A DNA stretch of 64,000 bases, taken from Stemphylium vesicarium. Lineage: Eukaryota > Ascomycota > Dothideomycetes > Pleosporales > Pleosporaceae. Made by a program: the position numbers and the translations under genes. The stretch covers positions 1 through 64,000 of the forward strand of contig QXCR01000086.1 in assembly GCA_004380135.1 (NCBI GenBank), read 5' to 3'. The first letter of the stretch is position 1. Each line of letters starts with the position of its first letter. Shown here in pieces: positions 21,504 to 31,014 of the stretch. The notes beneath the pieces are model-generated. The model saw nothing but the letters and a program-made list of their open reading frames with translations, searched no databases and had not been told where the DNA came from.

Positions 21504-22743
21504 ATGTTGTTTTCCACGACACACGTCGTCCTTTCCTCCCTCCTCGCTGTGCGGACAGTCCTCGCTCAAACAACGACTGATTGCGATCCGACCAAGAAAT
21601 GTAAGTCCCGCCCACACCCAAACCCGCCTGTTTTCTCATCCATCATAATCTAATTCGCCGTGTTTAGCATGCCCAGCAGATCCCGCTCTCGGTACTTCGT
21701 ACTATAGCCATGACTTCACAAAGGGCGCCGACGACGATAACTGGAAGGTCACCGCGGGCAGCATCAAGTATACGGATGCAGGCGCGGAGTTTACGGTGAA
21801 TAAGCGCGGCGATGCGCCGACTATTCAATCGAAATGGTACATGTTCTTTGGGTCCGTGTCATTTATCATGCGCTCGGCGCCGGGGCAGGGTATCGTTTCG
21901 TCCGCCATTTTGCAGTCCGACGACTTGGATGAGATTGATTGGGAGTGGCTGGGCGGTACAGTGGATAACGTGCAGAGTAATTTTTTCCACAAGGCGAGTC
22001 TTCACTGTTCTTTTAAGCCCTAATTCATATTGACTTAATATTAGGGCGATTCATCAACCTACGACCGCCAAGGAAACGCCGCAATCCCCTCCGGCGACGC
22101 CCAAACCACAACGCACAACTACACCATCCACTGGACCAAGGAGAAGACCGAGTGGCTTATTGACAGCGGCGTTGTGCGGACGCTCAACTACGCAGACGTC
22201 AATGATGCCTACGGATATCCGCAAACCCCGATGAACGTCCGCATCGGCATCTGGGCCGGAGGTGACCCCGACAACGCCCAAGGCACAATCGAATGGGCAG
22301 GTGGTGAAACCGACTACACCAAAGGTCCCTACAGCATGATCGTGGAAAAGATCGAAGTCGTAAACTATGCTCCCGCCGACACGTACGAGTATGGGGATAA
22401 GAGCGGGACGTATCAGAGTATCAAGGTGAATGGCGATGGTAGCGGTGACACCAAGTCTTCGTCAAAATCTGCGTCAAAATCTGCTACTGCTTCCTCTTCC
22501 GAGAAGTCAACGTCGGCGTCCGTCTCGGCGTCTAGCGGGTCCCCTTCTCCTACGGCGGATAAGACGACCATCGATAAGGCTGATGCGAGTGGTTCGCCTA
22601 CTATGACGACGACGGGGAGGTGGCTAACCGGCACAGCGGAGGCGGGAGAGGCCAAGGCCGAATCTGGTGCTGCTGCTGTGCAGAGTTTGGGCTGGAAAGT
22701 TATTGCTATTTTGGGCGCGTACATGGTCATATTCGGGGCTTGA
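21504..22743 (+). CDS. GPI-anchored CRH-type cell-wall transglycosylase (GH16)
   Basis: Exons 21504-21600, 21668-21993 and 22045-22743 join to 373 aa. Intron 1 is GTAAGT...TTTAG. Intron 2 starts GCGAGT and ends ATTAG, a GC-AG intron. A signal peptide (about residues 1-22, ending VLAQ) precedes the GH16 domain. The catalytic signature DEIDWEWLGG is present, with nucleophile and acid/base Glu on either side of Asp. Further family signs are NFFHKGDSSTYDRQ and MNVRIGIWAGGD. A Ser/Thr-rich linker and a hydrophobic C-terminus (AILGAYMVIFGA) predict GPI attachment. CRH enzymes link chitin to beta-1,6- or beta-1,3-glucan in the wall. The start is the first ATG after the pyrimidine-rich leader. Confidence 0.93.
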
Positions 22744-23189
22744 GTGTAGAGATAGAAAGGAGGTGAAGGTAGTGCAGAAATGGGGCATTGAGATGCTGGA
22801 ATGCACAACTCTGATGGATAAAGTGGTATGTTTTAATATCATATTCATCGTCGTGACGAGTACAAGGTATCAGTCGGCTCTAGTGTCGATACACCGTTGT
22901 GTTACAAAATAGTTGATTCTATCCTCGAGTTATCAACCCATAACAAGAACGATTTCCAACTACTCAGAACAACGGCATTCCTAATAGACCTGCACAACTC
23001 CCACAACGCCCTCATCGTCAGCATCGAAACAAGGGCTTGGCACAAACGATCTATGGCACCTGCCTTCACGACCCATCCGCACCCGCCTAAAGTCCTAAAC
23101 AAATCCAAGCTCATGCACACCACCGCGAAGACGAAAGAACCCACAACGACCACAAAATAAGCGATTCACAACCACCCAATTAATACCAA
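22744..23189. other. Intergenic, no gene seen
   Basis: This is the 3' side of the CRH gene. It may include the lost N-terminal exon of the pseudogene that follows, but I cannot place one. Confidence 0.5.
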
Positions 23190-23980
23190 AAGCAGCACGA
23201 GGAAGCGAAATCACTTTTCCACAAGGGCGACTTTAACGAGTCCGCGAAAGCCGCCAAGTACAATTTAACGCAGGTGACAACGACGAAATACTAGTAAAGG
23301 AAACAGACAAGCTGTAGAAATCCAACCCTCACCCCCGTTCTACGTCATCAAGAACGCGATACTAGTGGCCAGCGCGCTTGACGACTGAAACGACGCCAAT
23401 GTTTGGAGACTATCCGCTGAACAAGCATACATGGACGTTCTCCGCGAGTCGAACCGGAAGGGTGACAAGAATTTCATTGGAGGCTTCTAAAATGCCTGCG
23501 TATGGAGCTCGACGCGCTGGAACAGTTCAGGGACCAGGACATTGAAGAGTTCTTGACTGCTGGCGGGGTGAACCCGGCAGACCGGGCGGATAAAGATGAT
23601 GAAGAAGAGGCAGACGAAGAGAAGGATGGAGAGGATGAGGACTACGACACGCTTGGGTTCGACGACGACGATATGGACGCCGACGCAAAGCAGGAGGTCG
23701 AGGTGGGAGGTAGAGCGCCGCCGACGCCGTCCCTTCGACCCCGACGTTCAACATTGAGCCACCCACTGAAGCTCCAGCCGCGGGTCCGCCTCCCAACGCA
23801 ACGAAGCCATCCCATCGCCAGAAGAGTATCAAGTTCAGCAAGGGCAATGCATACAACGTGTACGCCTTCAGCAAGTCAACCGGCAAGGGCTCAGCTGCAG
23901 GCTTAGCTCGCGTGAGTGTGCTCGGCACGGACTCGACCGCCAAGGGTGCGGACAATTCAGACAATTCGGACAAGTCTTAA
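23190..23980 (+). pseudogene. Decayed TPR-like small fungal protein
   Basis: Coding remains begin with HEEAKSLFHKGDFNESAKAA and continue, after a likely 45-nt intron (GTGACA...TGTAG, about 23273-23317), with PSPPFYVIKNAILVASALDD. The next stretch, RLSAEQAYMDVLRESNRKGD, completes a TPR-like helical pattern seen in small fungal proteins of unknown function. TGA at 23386-23388 replaces an expected Trp, and TAA at 23488-23490 an expected Gln. After that the best frame shifts to MELDALEQFRDQDIEEFL with an acidic tail, and shifts again before SIKFSKGNAYNVYAFSKS near the end. Two transition-type stops plus frame changes indicate a dead gene. The start is not identifiable. Confidence 0.5.
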
Positions 23981-24290
23981 ACCCATCATCTCGCTTCCGG
24001 TCTGTCGACAGCTCATCTCAGTCTTTCCCTTTTCTCCACAAGGAGGGTTGGATGAAGAAACCTCGTTGGCATTTGATCGGCAGTTTTCATGGTGAAAGGA
24101 GTAGGATATGTGTTTGTACATCAATATCTTCTCGTTAGCTATCAAAATCTCTACTACAAACCCAGCCCATATCTGCAATCTGCAAGGACATCTGTTTACA
24201 TGTCCGATCCAACCCCCCCGACGAATTTTCCACAACGCTGGGGGAGCTGGTTGCTTGCAACGACACTGACGTGTTCCTTATTTATCTGGC

Positions 24291-24317
24291 GTGTGTGTGT
24301 GTGTGTGTGTGTGTGTG
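24291..24317. repeat. (GT)13 microsatellite
   Basis: Uninterrupted GT dinucleotides over 27 bases. Confidence 0.97.
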
Positions 24318-25015
24318 GATCCTGACGTAGGGATACCGCCTTTCAACTATGCAAGTGGCTGGTTCCCAAGCACATTGGTTTTCACAGTATGCGGCTGTAA
24401 TAGTGATGTGTTCTTGTTTACACCCTTTGTCACGTCCTACTTTTTGCCTACACGCTCACTCGCTGATTTAATTTATATGGCGATTTGAGAAGGTTTTAAT
24501 ACCCAGCTAAATTCCACCCACATCTCAGCACCCCCTTAACCGCATCCCTAACCTCACTCTTCGCCTCCTTGGCTAAAGTACTCACTTTCCTTCCTAGCTT
24601 CCCTAGCTTGCCCCATTTCCCTTTCTTTCCCCTTCTTACCTTCTCTCCCTTGTTACTTTCCTTATCTCCTCCCCTTTCGTTATCACAACCCCTCTCCCCT
24701 TCCCTATTTCTATCCGCCTGTACGTTTTCTACATCGTCAACAGCCCGGGAAACCTCTCCTCCCTCATCCCCACCAGTCTGTTTATCCCCCACATCCCACA
24801 CACGCCCAACACGACACCCCCCTTCTCTAGCGCCCATCTCTCCATCTGACGCAGCGAACTTGGCGTCGGAAACAGGCCCCAGCCAGCATCTGGCGCGACA
24901 GCTTGTCTGCAGGCTGCGTTGGGTGTGGGTTTGAGGTCGCGTTTGGTCTTGGTTTTGGTGTCGTGGGCGTGTGGCAGAAACATCGCTGTGTGTAACGTAG
25001 AAGATGTTTGGTTGT

Positions 25016-25052
25016 GTGGGTAAGGGTGGGTAAGGGTGGGTAAGGGTGGGTG
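25016..25052 (+). repeat. G-rich 10-bp tandem repeat (GGGTAAGGGT unit)
   Basis: The unit TAAGGGTGGG is repeated three times after GTGGG, giving seven runs of three G on the plus strand. The pattern can form a G-quadruplex and resembles, but is not, telomeric TTAGGG repeat. Confidence 0.9.
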
Positions 25053-25638
25053 TTTGTTTGGTGTGGGTGCTGGCTTGCGGCTCCGGTGCGCTGTGTATTT
25101 GTCTGGTGTCGGTGGTATGGGTGTTGTGATGGTACCTTATAGACTCCCTGTCCTCGTACGTAAGTGGTGCTGTGAAAACTGTTCACTCCTAACGTTTGCA
25201 GAATACTAAAGGACAAAGAAGAAAAAGAAGAAAAGCGAGATGCATCGTGTTATAAACGTCCTAAAATCGAATTTTCATGCTTTCCAAACCATGGTCGAGA
25301 AAGGTATCTAAAAACCCTCCTCTTTCACATCAACCTACCAACCAAACAGCATGAGCATACCTACCCGAGCCGCGTTACCGCTCATGAAAATGCAAATGAA
25401 AAAGAAATCTGATATCTTGCTTTTGACTGGCCGAACCTTTTTCTCTCACAAAGAAACCTTTCAGGAAGAACCACACGCATGTCACGAGAAAGTAAGATGC
25501 TGATCGAGAAGAAAAAAACGCCGGTACCGACCCAAGAATATACACAACGAATGAACAACGACGCAAAAGTAATCAGCAACTCGGCTTAACGTCCCGACCT
25601 GGATTTTGTTTGAGCTCTGCGGTCCTTGATCGTTTCTA

Positions 25639-27763
25639 TTACAAGTCAGCTTGTGTGATTGAATCGCTCATCAAGTGATACATACTCTCGTCGTAGACCA
25701 TAAACTCGTGCAACCCGCTACCGGCAGGTACCATGGGCAGTACAGGTACCTTTTGATCGGTCACAACTTCCAAAAGGGCCGGGCCGTCGCTCTCCAGCAG
25801 CCACTTGAGCGAGTCTTCGAGCTCCTCGGGCTTGATGCAGCGCTTGGCTTGGACACCCATGGCGTCACCAAGCTTGACAAAGTCGGCGTTGCGCTGATGT
25901 GTGTGGGCGAAACGGTCGGTGTAGAAGAGGGTTTGCCATTGTGTGACCATGCCCTGCTCCTCGTTGTTGAGGATGATGACCTTCACGCCAATGTTGAACT
26001 CGGCAGCAGTGGAGAGCTCGGTCAGTGTCATGCTGAAGGATGAGTCGCCGTCAATATCGATGACGGTGCAATCTGGTCGCGCTACCTTGGCACCAATGGC
26101 AGCTGGGAGACCGTAGCCCATAGTACCAAGGCCACCAGAGGTGATCATGGTGCGCGGGTATCGCCATCGGTAGTGTTGGGCGCACCACATCTGATGTTGG
26201 CCGACACCGGTGGTAAGGATGGTTTCCTCCTTTCGGTGTGCTGTGAGGTCCGAGAGCTTCTCCATGACAGTCTGGGGCTTGATCAGGCCGTTCTCGCCCT
26301 CCTTCTCGTAAGCCCAGGGGAAGCGCTCCTTCCAGGCGGCAATCTGGCCCAGCCATTCGGGGCGGTCCTCAACCTTGTTGACAAGAGGGAGGAGATGCTT
26401 GAGGTTTGTACCGAGATCACCTTCGACGGCCTCGGTGGCCTGAACGACCTTGTTGATGTTCTTGGGCATAATCTCAAAGTGGATGATTCCACCACGGCCC
26501 TCAGCTGCGGCGGCCTTGGCGGCGGGAGCGAACTTGGAGATAGCACCAGTGATGCGGTCGTCGAAGCGGGCACCAAGGGCGAGGATGAGATCGGCTTCTT
26601 GCATGGCCATGTTGGCGTAGGCCGAGCCGTGCATGCCCAGCATATGCAGGGACTTGGGGTCGAGTTCGTCGAAACCTCCGAGACCCTGCAGGGTGGTAGT
26701 CACAGGGATGTTGACCTTGTCGGCAAGTTCCTTCAAGAGCTGGGGGCCGTCCTCTGTTTGCAGAATGCCCTGACCGGCGTAGATGACGGGCTTCTTGGCC
26801 ATGTTGATGAGGTCGGCAGATCTGCGGATCGAGTGTTGCAGCTGTTGCTTGCTCAACTCCCTGGCGGCAATGGTGGCTGCGCTGACAGTGGTGGGGAGGG
26901 TGCTGCTCATGGGGATGGCTCTTTGAAGGACGCTGGCTGTGACGTCCTTGGGAAGATCGACGAGAACGGGTCCTGGACGGCCGCTGGTGGCAATCTCGAA
27001 AGCCTCGTTGATTCTCCGGGGAAGCTCCGCGACGTTCTTGACGAGGACGTTCCACTTGGTGCATGGCCTTGTAATGCCGACCATGTCAGCTTCCTGGAAA
27101 GCGTCTGATCCAATCGCGCTGGTAACGACCTGACCGCAGAAAACAACCAGTGGGGTTCCATCCATCAGCGCATCCTGCATTGGTGTGACGACGTTTGTGG
27201 CGCCAGGGCCAGAGGTAACGAGCACAACACCGGGCTTTCCGCTTGCGCGGGCGTAACCCTCGGCCATGTGGCCGGCGCCCTGTTCATGTCGTGGAAGGAT
27301 AAAGTCGAAATGTTTTGACTGGTAAATGGCATCGAAGACGGGGAGAATGGCGCCGCCGGGGTAACCAACTAGGACTGATTAGCACAAGTTCAGCGCAGTC
27401 ATCGAAATTGAGCCTACAGATGTGCTTGACGCCTTGGCGGAGCATCATCTCGTGGAAGATTTCTCCACCCGTCATGCCGACAAAAGAGTGGTCCATTGCG
27501 GGCGAGCGGTACTGTTTCAAGGGCTGGACGTCACTGTAGTCCTCGCGATTGAAGGCGGGCGTAGGTCTCGACCGCGATTGGGTTTGTGTGGCCGCCGCCG
27601 CCGCAGCGGTGCTCTGTGGTCGCTTCGCATCTTCCTGGCTGACTTTACTCGAGACGGCCTGCGCGGGTCTGCGATATGGCGAGACACCGGGTCGTTGTGC
27701 GGTCGTGGAAAAGCTGCGGGTGCCCTTGAGAGCATTAATGGCTCGCGTGCGTGCTTGCTGCAT
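25639..27763 (-). CDS. ILV2: Acetolactate synthase catalytic subunit, mitochondrial
   Basis: Exons 27763-27418 and 27368-25639 join across a 49-nt intron (GTAGGC, GCTAATC branch, CTAG) to give 691 aa. The join restores VKHIFGYPGGAILPVFDAIY. The N-terminus is basic with RSFSTTAQR, a mitochondrial presequence. The TPP-enzyme pyrimidine domain includes RHEQGAGHMAEGYARASG with the catalytic Glu upstream. The central domain carries DLPKDVTASVLQ and YAGQGIL. The C-terminal TPP-binding motif is DIDGDSSFSMTLTEL...LNNEEQGMVTQW. The enzyme condenses two pyruvates, or pyruvate and 2-oxobutyrate, as the first common step of Val, Leu and Ile synthesis, with ILV6 as regulatory subunit. Length fits fungal ILV2. 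Confidence 0.96.
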
Positions 27764-28448
27764 TGTGAGGGCGGGCGTCCTCGCAGGGACTAGAAATTAC
27801 TATGTGAGGGGAGAGAGATGACTGAACAGCAAAAGCAAGTCAGCGTGGATGAAGGAGAGAAAAGAGACAGCTTGGAGGGCCTTTGAGTCAATTGCCCGTT
27901 CGCCTTTGAGTCGACCGACGGGCAGGTTCGTGGCGCATATGAAAAGTTAGTGGAGTCGATGGTTAGTTAGCAGGGGGGCTGATTGGAATGATCCCCGCAA
28001 TTCTACCACTTGGTGCCGAACATCGGAGCGCTGCTGACAGCCCTCAGAGCCAAGCAGGACGACTAAAGACACGATGCAAGTTCCATCGCGAGGAGGCCAT
28101 GGCCGCTCTCCCTCGGGCGACGAGAGACGTCGAAGTATGCTTGATGATGCCTTCTTAGTGCCGCCAATGCCATGTAGCTGACACCCGCAGTCGCCCTCAC
28201 CCGTCGCATGACAAAGGGACCGCTCGACGGCGATGATGATGATGATGACGATATAGTTGCAAACGAGTATGCGCCCTTTTTTCCATTCAGCCGACAGTAG
28301 ATGCGAGCAAGAAGAAAACATACTCACATGCTGATGCAGTCCGCTCGCCGAGAGCACTCCCTCGCTGCCCTCGCGCGTCCGCTCCCCAGCGCGTGCTGAG
28401 ACTTCCCCGCATCCTCCACACCATGGCCCCAGCCGCGGCATCGACGAC
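27764..28448. other. Divergent intergenic region between ILV2 and the TPR gene
   Basis: It should hold both promoters. A short (ATG/GAT)n tract lies at about 28231-28250. A uORF ATG at 28424 overlaps the TPR start out of frame. No further gene is seen. Confidence 0.5.
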
Positions 28449-29513
28449 ATGCCGTCCAAGGACTTCAGCTTCCTGCAAGACCCGCAAGCCTACCACCTCC
28501 TCCCCGTAAACAACGTCCCCGTCCCCTTTCTCAATGCGCCGCATGCCCCTCCCATCTCCTCACCCATAGACACGCTGCTGTTCTCGGGCCACTATCGTCT
28601 GGCTGCCATTGCCGCCGCCCGCAACCTCGTCTCCGCCGCAGCAGGAGATCACGATACCCTGTTTCATCTGGTGCATGTCCGCCTAGCATGTCTTTGTCTG
28701 CTGCAGGAGCATGCGCTGGCCGCTCAGGAGTCCAAGGTCCTGGGTGACTTGGGCAGTGCCTTTTATCGCCATCCTCTTACAAACGCTCATCTGGTGCCAT
28801 GGGAATTGCGCTTGTTGGTTGTACGATTGGCGGCATTGGGCTATGGCGAGTGGCGCAAGGGTATCATGGGCTACTATGAGCTCGCGCGCGAGTGCCGGGA
28901 GAATATCATCAGAGGCCCAGAGCAGGACAAGCCGCTGTGGAGGACGCGTTTGCGAGACTGCGGCATTCGCGTTGCAAATGTCTTGGTAGAGATGGGCGAC
29001 CTCGAGGGCGCGGGTCGGCATTTGGGCACGCTGGCGGCTGATGGTGATCAAACGAGAGAAATCTCGCTCATGGAGACTCTGGTTTGGCTGCGGGTAGGTG
29101 ATATGCAAGCAGCACGGCGCTGTCTGGCCCGCGCGTCAGACGCTGGGCCAGATGAGCTCCTAGATGGTACCCTCAGTGCCTTGATCCAGCTCGCCGACTC
29201 CGATTACGAAGCCGCTGCGACATCGTTCCAGGCCCTTTGTGAGCAATTCCCAGATGATGCCATGGTAGCACAGAATCTGGCTGTCTGTCTGCTTTATACC
29301 GGTCATATCTCCGACGCAAAGGACGTCTTGAGCGGCTTGGTCGACGATAAACCGCCTTTCCACTCACTAGTCTTGAACCTGAGTACGGTATTTGAACTAT
29401 GTACTGAGAGAAACAGAGATAAGAAACTCGCACTAGCTGAGAAGCTCGCTGCAAGGAAAGAAGGCGCTGGAGGAGTGGGCTGGGAGCTCACCAATGCCGA
29501 GTTCAAGTTATAG
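28449..29513 (+). CDS. TPR protein resembling TRAPPC12
   Basis: An intronless frame of 354 aa. After a Pro-rich N-terminus the protein is built from helical repeats: FSGHYRLAAIAAARNLV, LVHVRLACLCLLQEHALAAQ, ETLVWLRVGDMQAARRCL and AVCLLYTGHISDAKDVL follow TPR spacing. The C-terminal part, with DDKPPFHSLVLNLSTVFELC, matches the end of the TRAPPC12 family as I recall it. TRAPPC12 is a TRAPPIII subunit in ER-to-Golgi transport; in filamentous fungi the homologue is shorter than in animals. ATG 28449 is the first in this frame. The gene converges on its neighbour with only 61 bp between stops. Confidence 0.75.
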   Translation: MPSKDFSFLQDPQAYHLLPVNNVPVPFLNAPHAPPISSPIDTLLFSGHYRLAAIAAARNLVSAAAGDHDTLFHLVHVRLACLCLLQEHALAAQESKVLGDLGSAFYRHPLTNAHLVPWELRLLVVRLAALGYGEWRKGIMGYYELARECRENIIRGPEQDKPLWRTRLRDCGIRVANVLVEMGDLEGAGRHLGTLAADGDQTREISLMETLVWLRVGDMQAARRCLARASDAGPDELLDGTLSALIQLADSDYEAAATSFQALCEQFPDDAMVAQNLAVCLLYTGHISDAKDVLSGLVDDKPPFHSLVLNLSTVFELCTERNRDKKLALAEKLAARKEGAGGVGWELTNAEFKL

Positions 29514-29574
29514 TGTAGCGAAAACTTTGGATACCCACAATGCATGAATGCGACCCAATCCGTGATGCAAATCA

Positions 29575-30779
29575 TCAGCTACCTGTTGGTCTCCGCAGAT
29601 CCAAAATATCTGATAGTTTTACATTGCCCCTGCCTCCCCAGCCCGCAGCCCCCTGAGCTACCTCGGGTCGAACACGAACGTACCATCCCCACGCCCGTTT
29701 GTCGAGATCCTCCCTGCTGAGAATCTCTGCCCACGACTTATACAGAAGCTCCAACGCACCTAGTAGCAAACCGAGATTGCGCTCCTTTTCCGCCGCAACA
29801 ACAGCGGCAGTTCTTTTCGCCTTGGCTTTCTTCGGTGCATCGCCCTCTTGCTTGATTTCTTCCTTGACAGTCTCGTGAGGCGGCATCTCGAACGCTTTGA
29901 TGAGATACGCCCTCGCACTCTGTGCAGTGTAGATGGGTAGGTTGTTCGATCCACCCTTGGACGACCTCGGTGCACCTGGGTGATTTGCCTTCTTCAGCGC
30001 TTCGAGATCTACGCCCCAAAGTGCGGGCTCCTTTGATTTCTCTTCCACTACTGTATCAGGTGATGACTTCAACGTCGCTTGAGTTGAGTCGCTGTTCTCT
30101 TCCCATTCATAGCCCCACCGTTTCATGACCCGGATGTCCCTTGTCATGATGCGAATCAGCGGTTGCCCCTCACCCCAACCTTCTTCCTCTGCAGGCTGTC
30201 CGTTGTCTAGCCCGAGATGAACGGCTTTGGTCTTGCTGTTCATGGATGTTACTGCTTGGGCCAGACTCAATCGACTCGATACCGGCTGTTCAGGCATCGT
30301 GTACTTGATCAGCGTGAGGGCGAAGGCAAGTACCAATGGCGCGCGGTTGGTATATAGAACCGTAGACTTTAAGATGTCCTCATTCATCTCAGCCTCTGGT
30401 AGAGCAAGAGATGCCTCAAGATCAGCGCTATTCAGTGGCTGGCCATACGTCGGCTTCGGCTTCTTTGCTGACAGCAAAGGCGCAGAGGCATCGTCCGCCG
30501 TCCGCTTCTTGGATACCCGTTTCGCGGCATTGAGACACTGTCGCGCCGCCTTGTCGTCTCCAAAGATATTCTTGAGTGTTTCAAAGTCTGCCTTGGCCAG
30601 GTCCGAGGCCCTGTACGCGTCAGTACTACTGTCGGACACGGTCATACGGTGTCACGTGCTTACGTGTTGAGCTTTGCCGCTTGAAGGTCTTTGATCTTAC
30701 TCATTGCTTGCACCAGCGGTATCTTGGCATCTTGTGACAAGAAGCGGAGTAGTGCATGTACGTCTTGTGTTAAAGACAT
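29575..30779 (-). CDS. Uncharacterised protein with HhH-like N-terminus
   Basis: Exons 30779-30664 and 30610-29575 join across a 53-nt intron (GTAAGC, TACTGAC, ACAG) to give 383 aa. The join yields KLNTASDLAKADFETLKNIF, which looks like a helix-hairpin-helix segment, followed by a basic stretch (KRVSKKRT). A central domain (about 130-230) includes LVLAFALTLIKYTMP and RLSLAQAVTSMNSKTKAVHL, then IRIMTRDIRVMKRWGYEW. This loosely recalls the IMPACT/UPF0029 fold but is not certain. A KKAKAKR stretch precedes a helical C-terminus. I do not know the function; HhH and basic patches suggest nucleic-acid contact. It is transcribed divergently from the SR140-like gene across 235 bp, so a shared promoter is likely. 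Confidence 0.8.
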
Positions 30780-31014
30780 AGTGGTCAGTCCATACGGCGA
30801 CAATGTCTCCAGGTTCAGATGTTGTTCGCAAGATGAAATGACGTTGTTCGAGATCCTGGGGAAAGTTACGAGCTGCCGGGACGCGCTAGCGTGGACCCTC
30901 TCATGTCGCAACCTCAACTTTGACATCTGCGCCCAAACCTCTCAACCTCATGTCGCAACCACCCCACGCAAAACCACAATAGACACCTCGGACACCTTGT
31001 GTGCATAGCTCGAT

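Larger units (their letters stand above)
23981..25638. other. Gene-poor region with simple repeats
   Basis: This holds a GT microsatellite (24291-24317), a C/T-rich tract (about 24540-24720) and a G-rich tandem repeat (25016-25052). Minus-strand ORFs at 24496-25216 are low in complexity and I do not support them as genes. The right end is the 3' side of the acetolactate synthase gene. Confidence 0.5.

Noticed and set aside
25016..25052. Interstitial telomere repeat
   Set aside because: The unit is GGGTAAGGGT, not TTAGGG, and the copy number is three.
24496..25216. Minus-strand ORFs of 84-129 codons
   Set aside because: They arise from C/T-rich and G-rich simple sequence; no consistent protein.
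26173..27108. 311-codon plus-strand ORF opposite ILV2
   Set aside because: Antisense to a conserved enzyme; composition typical of a shadow frame.
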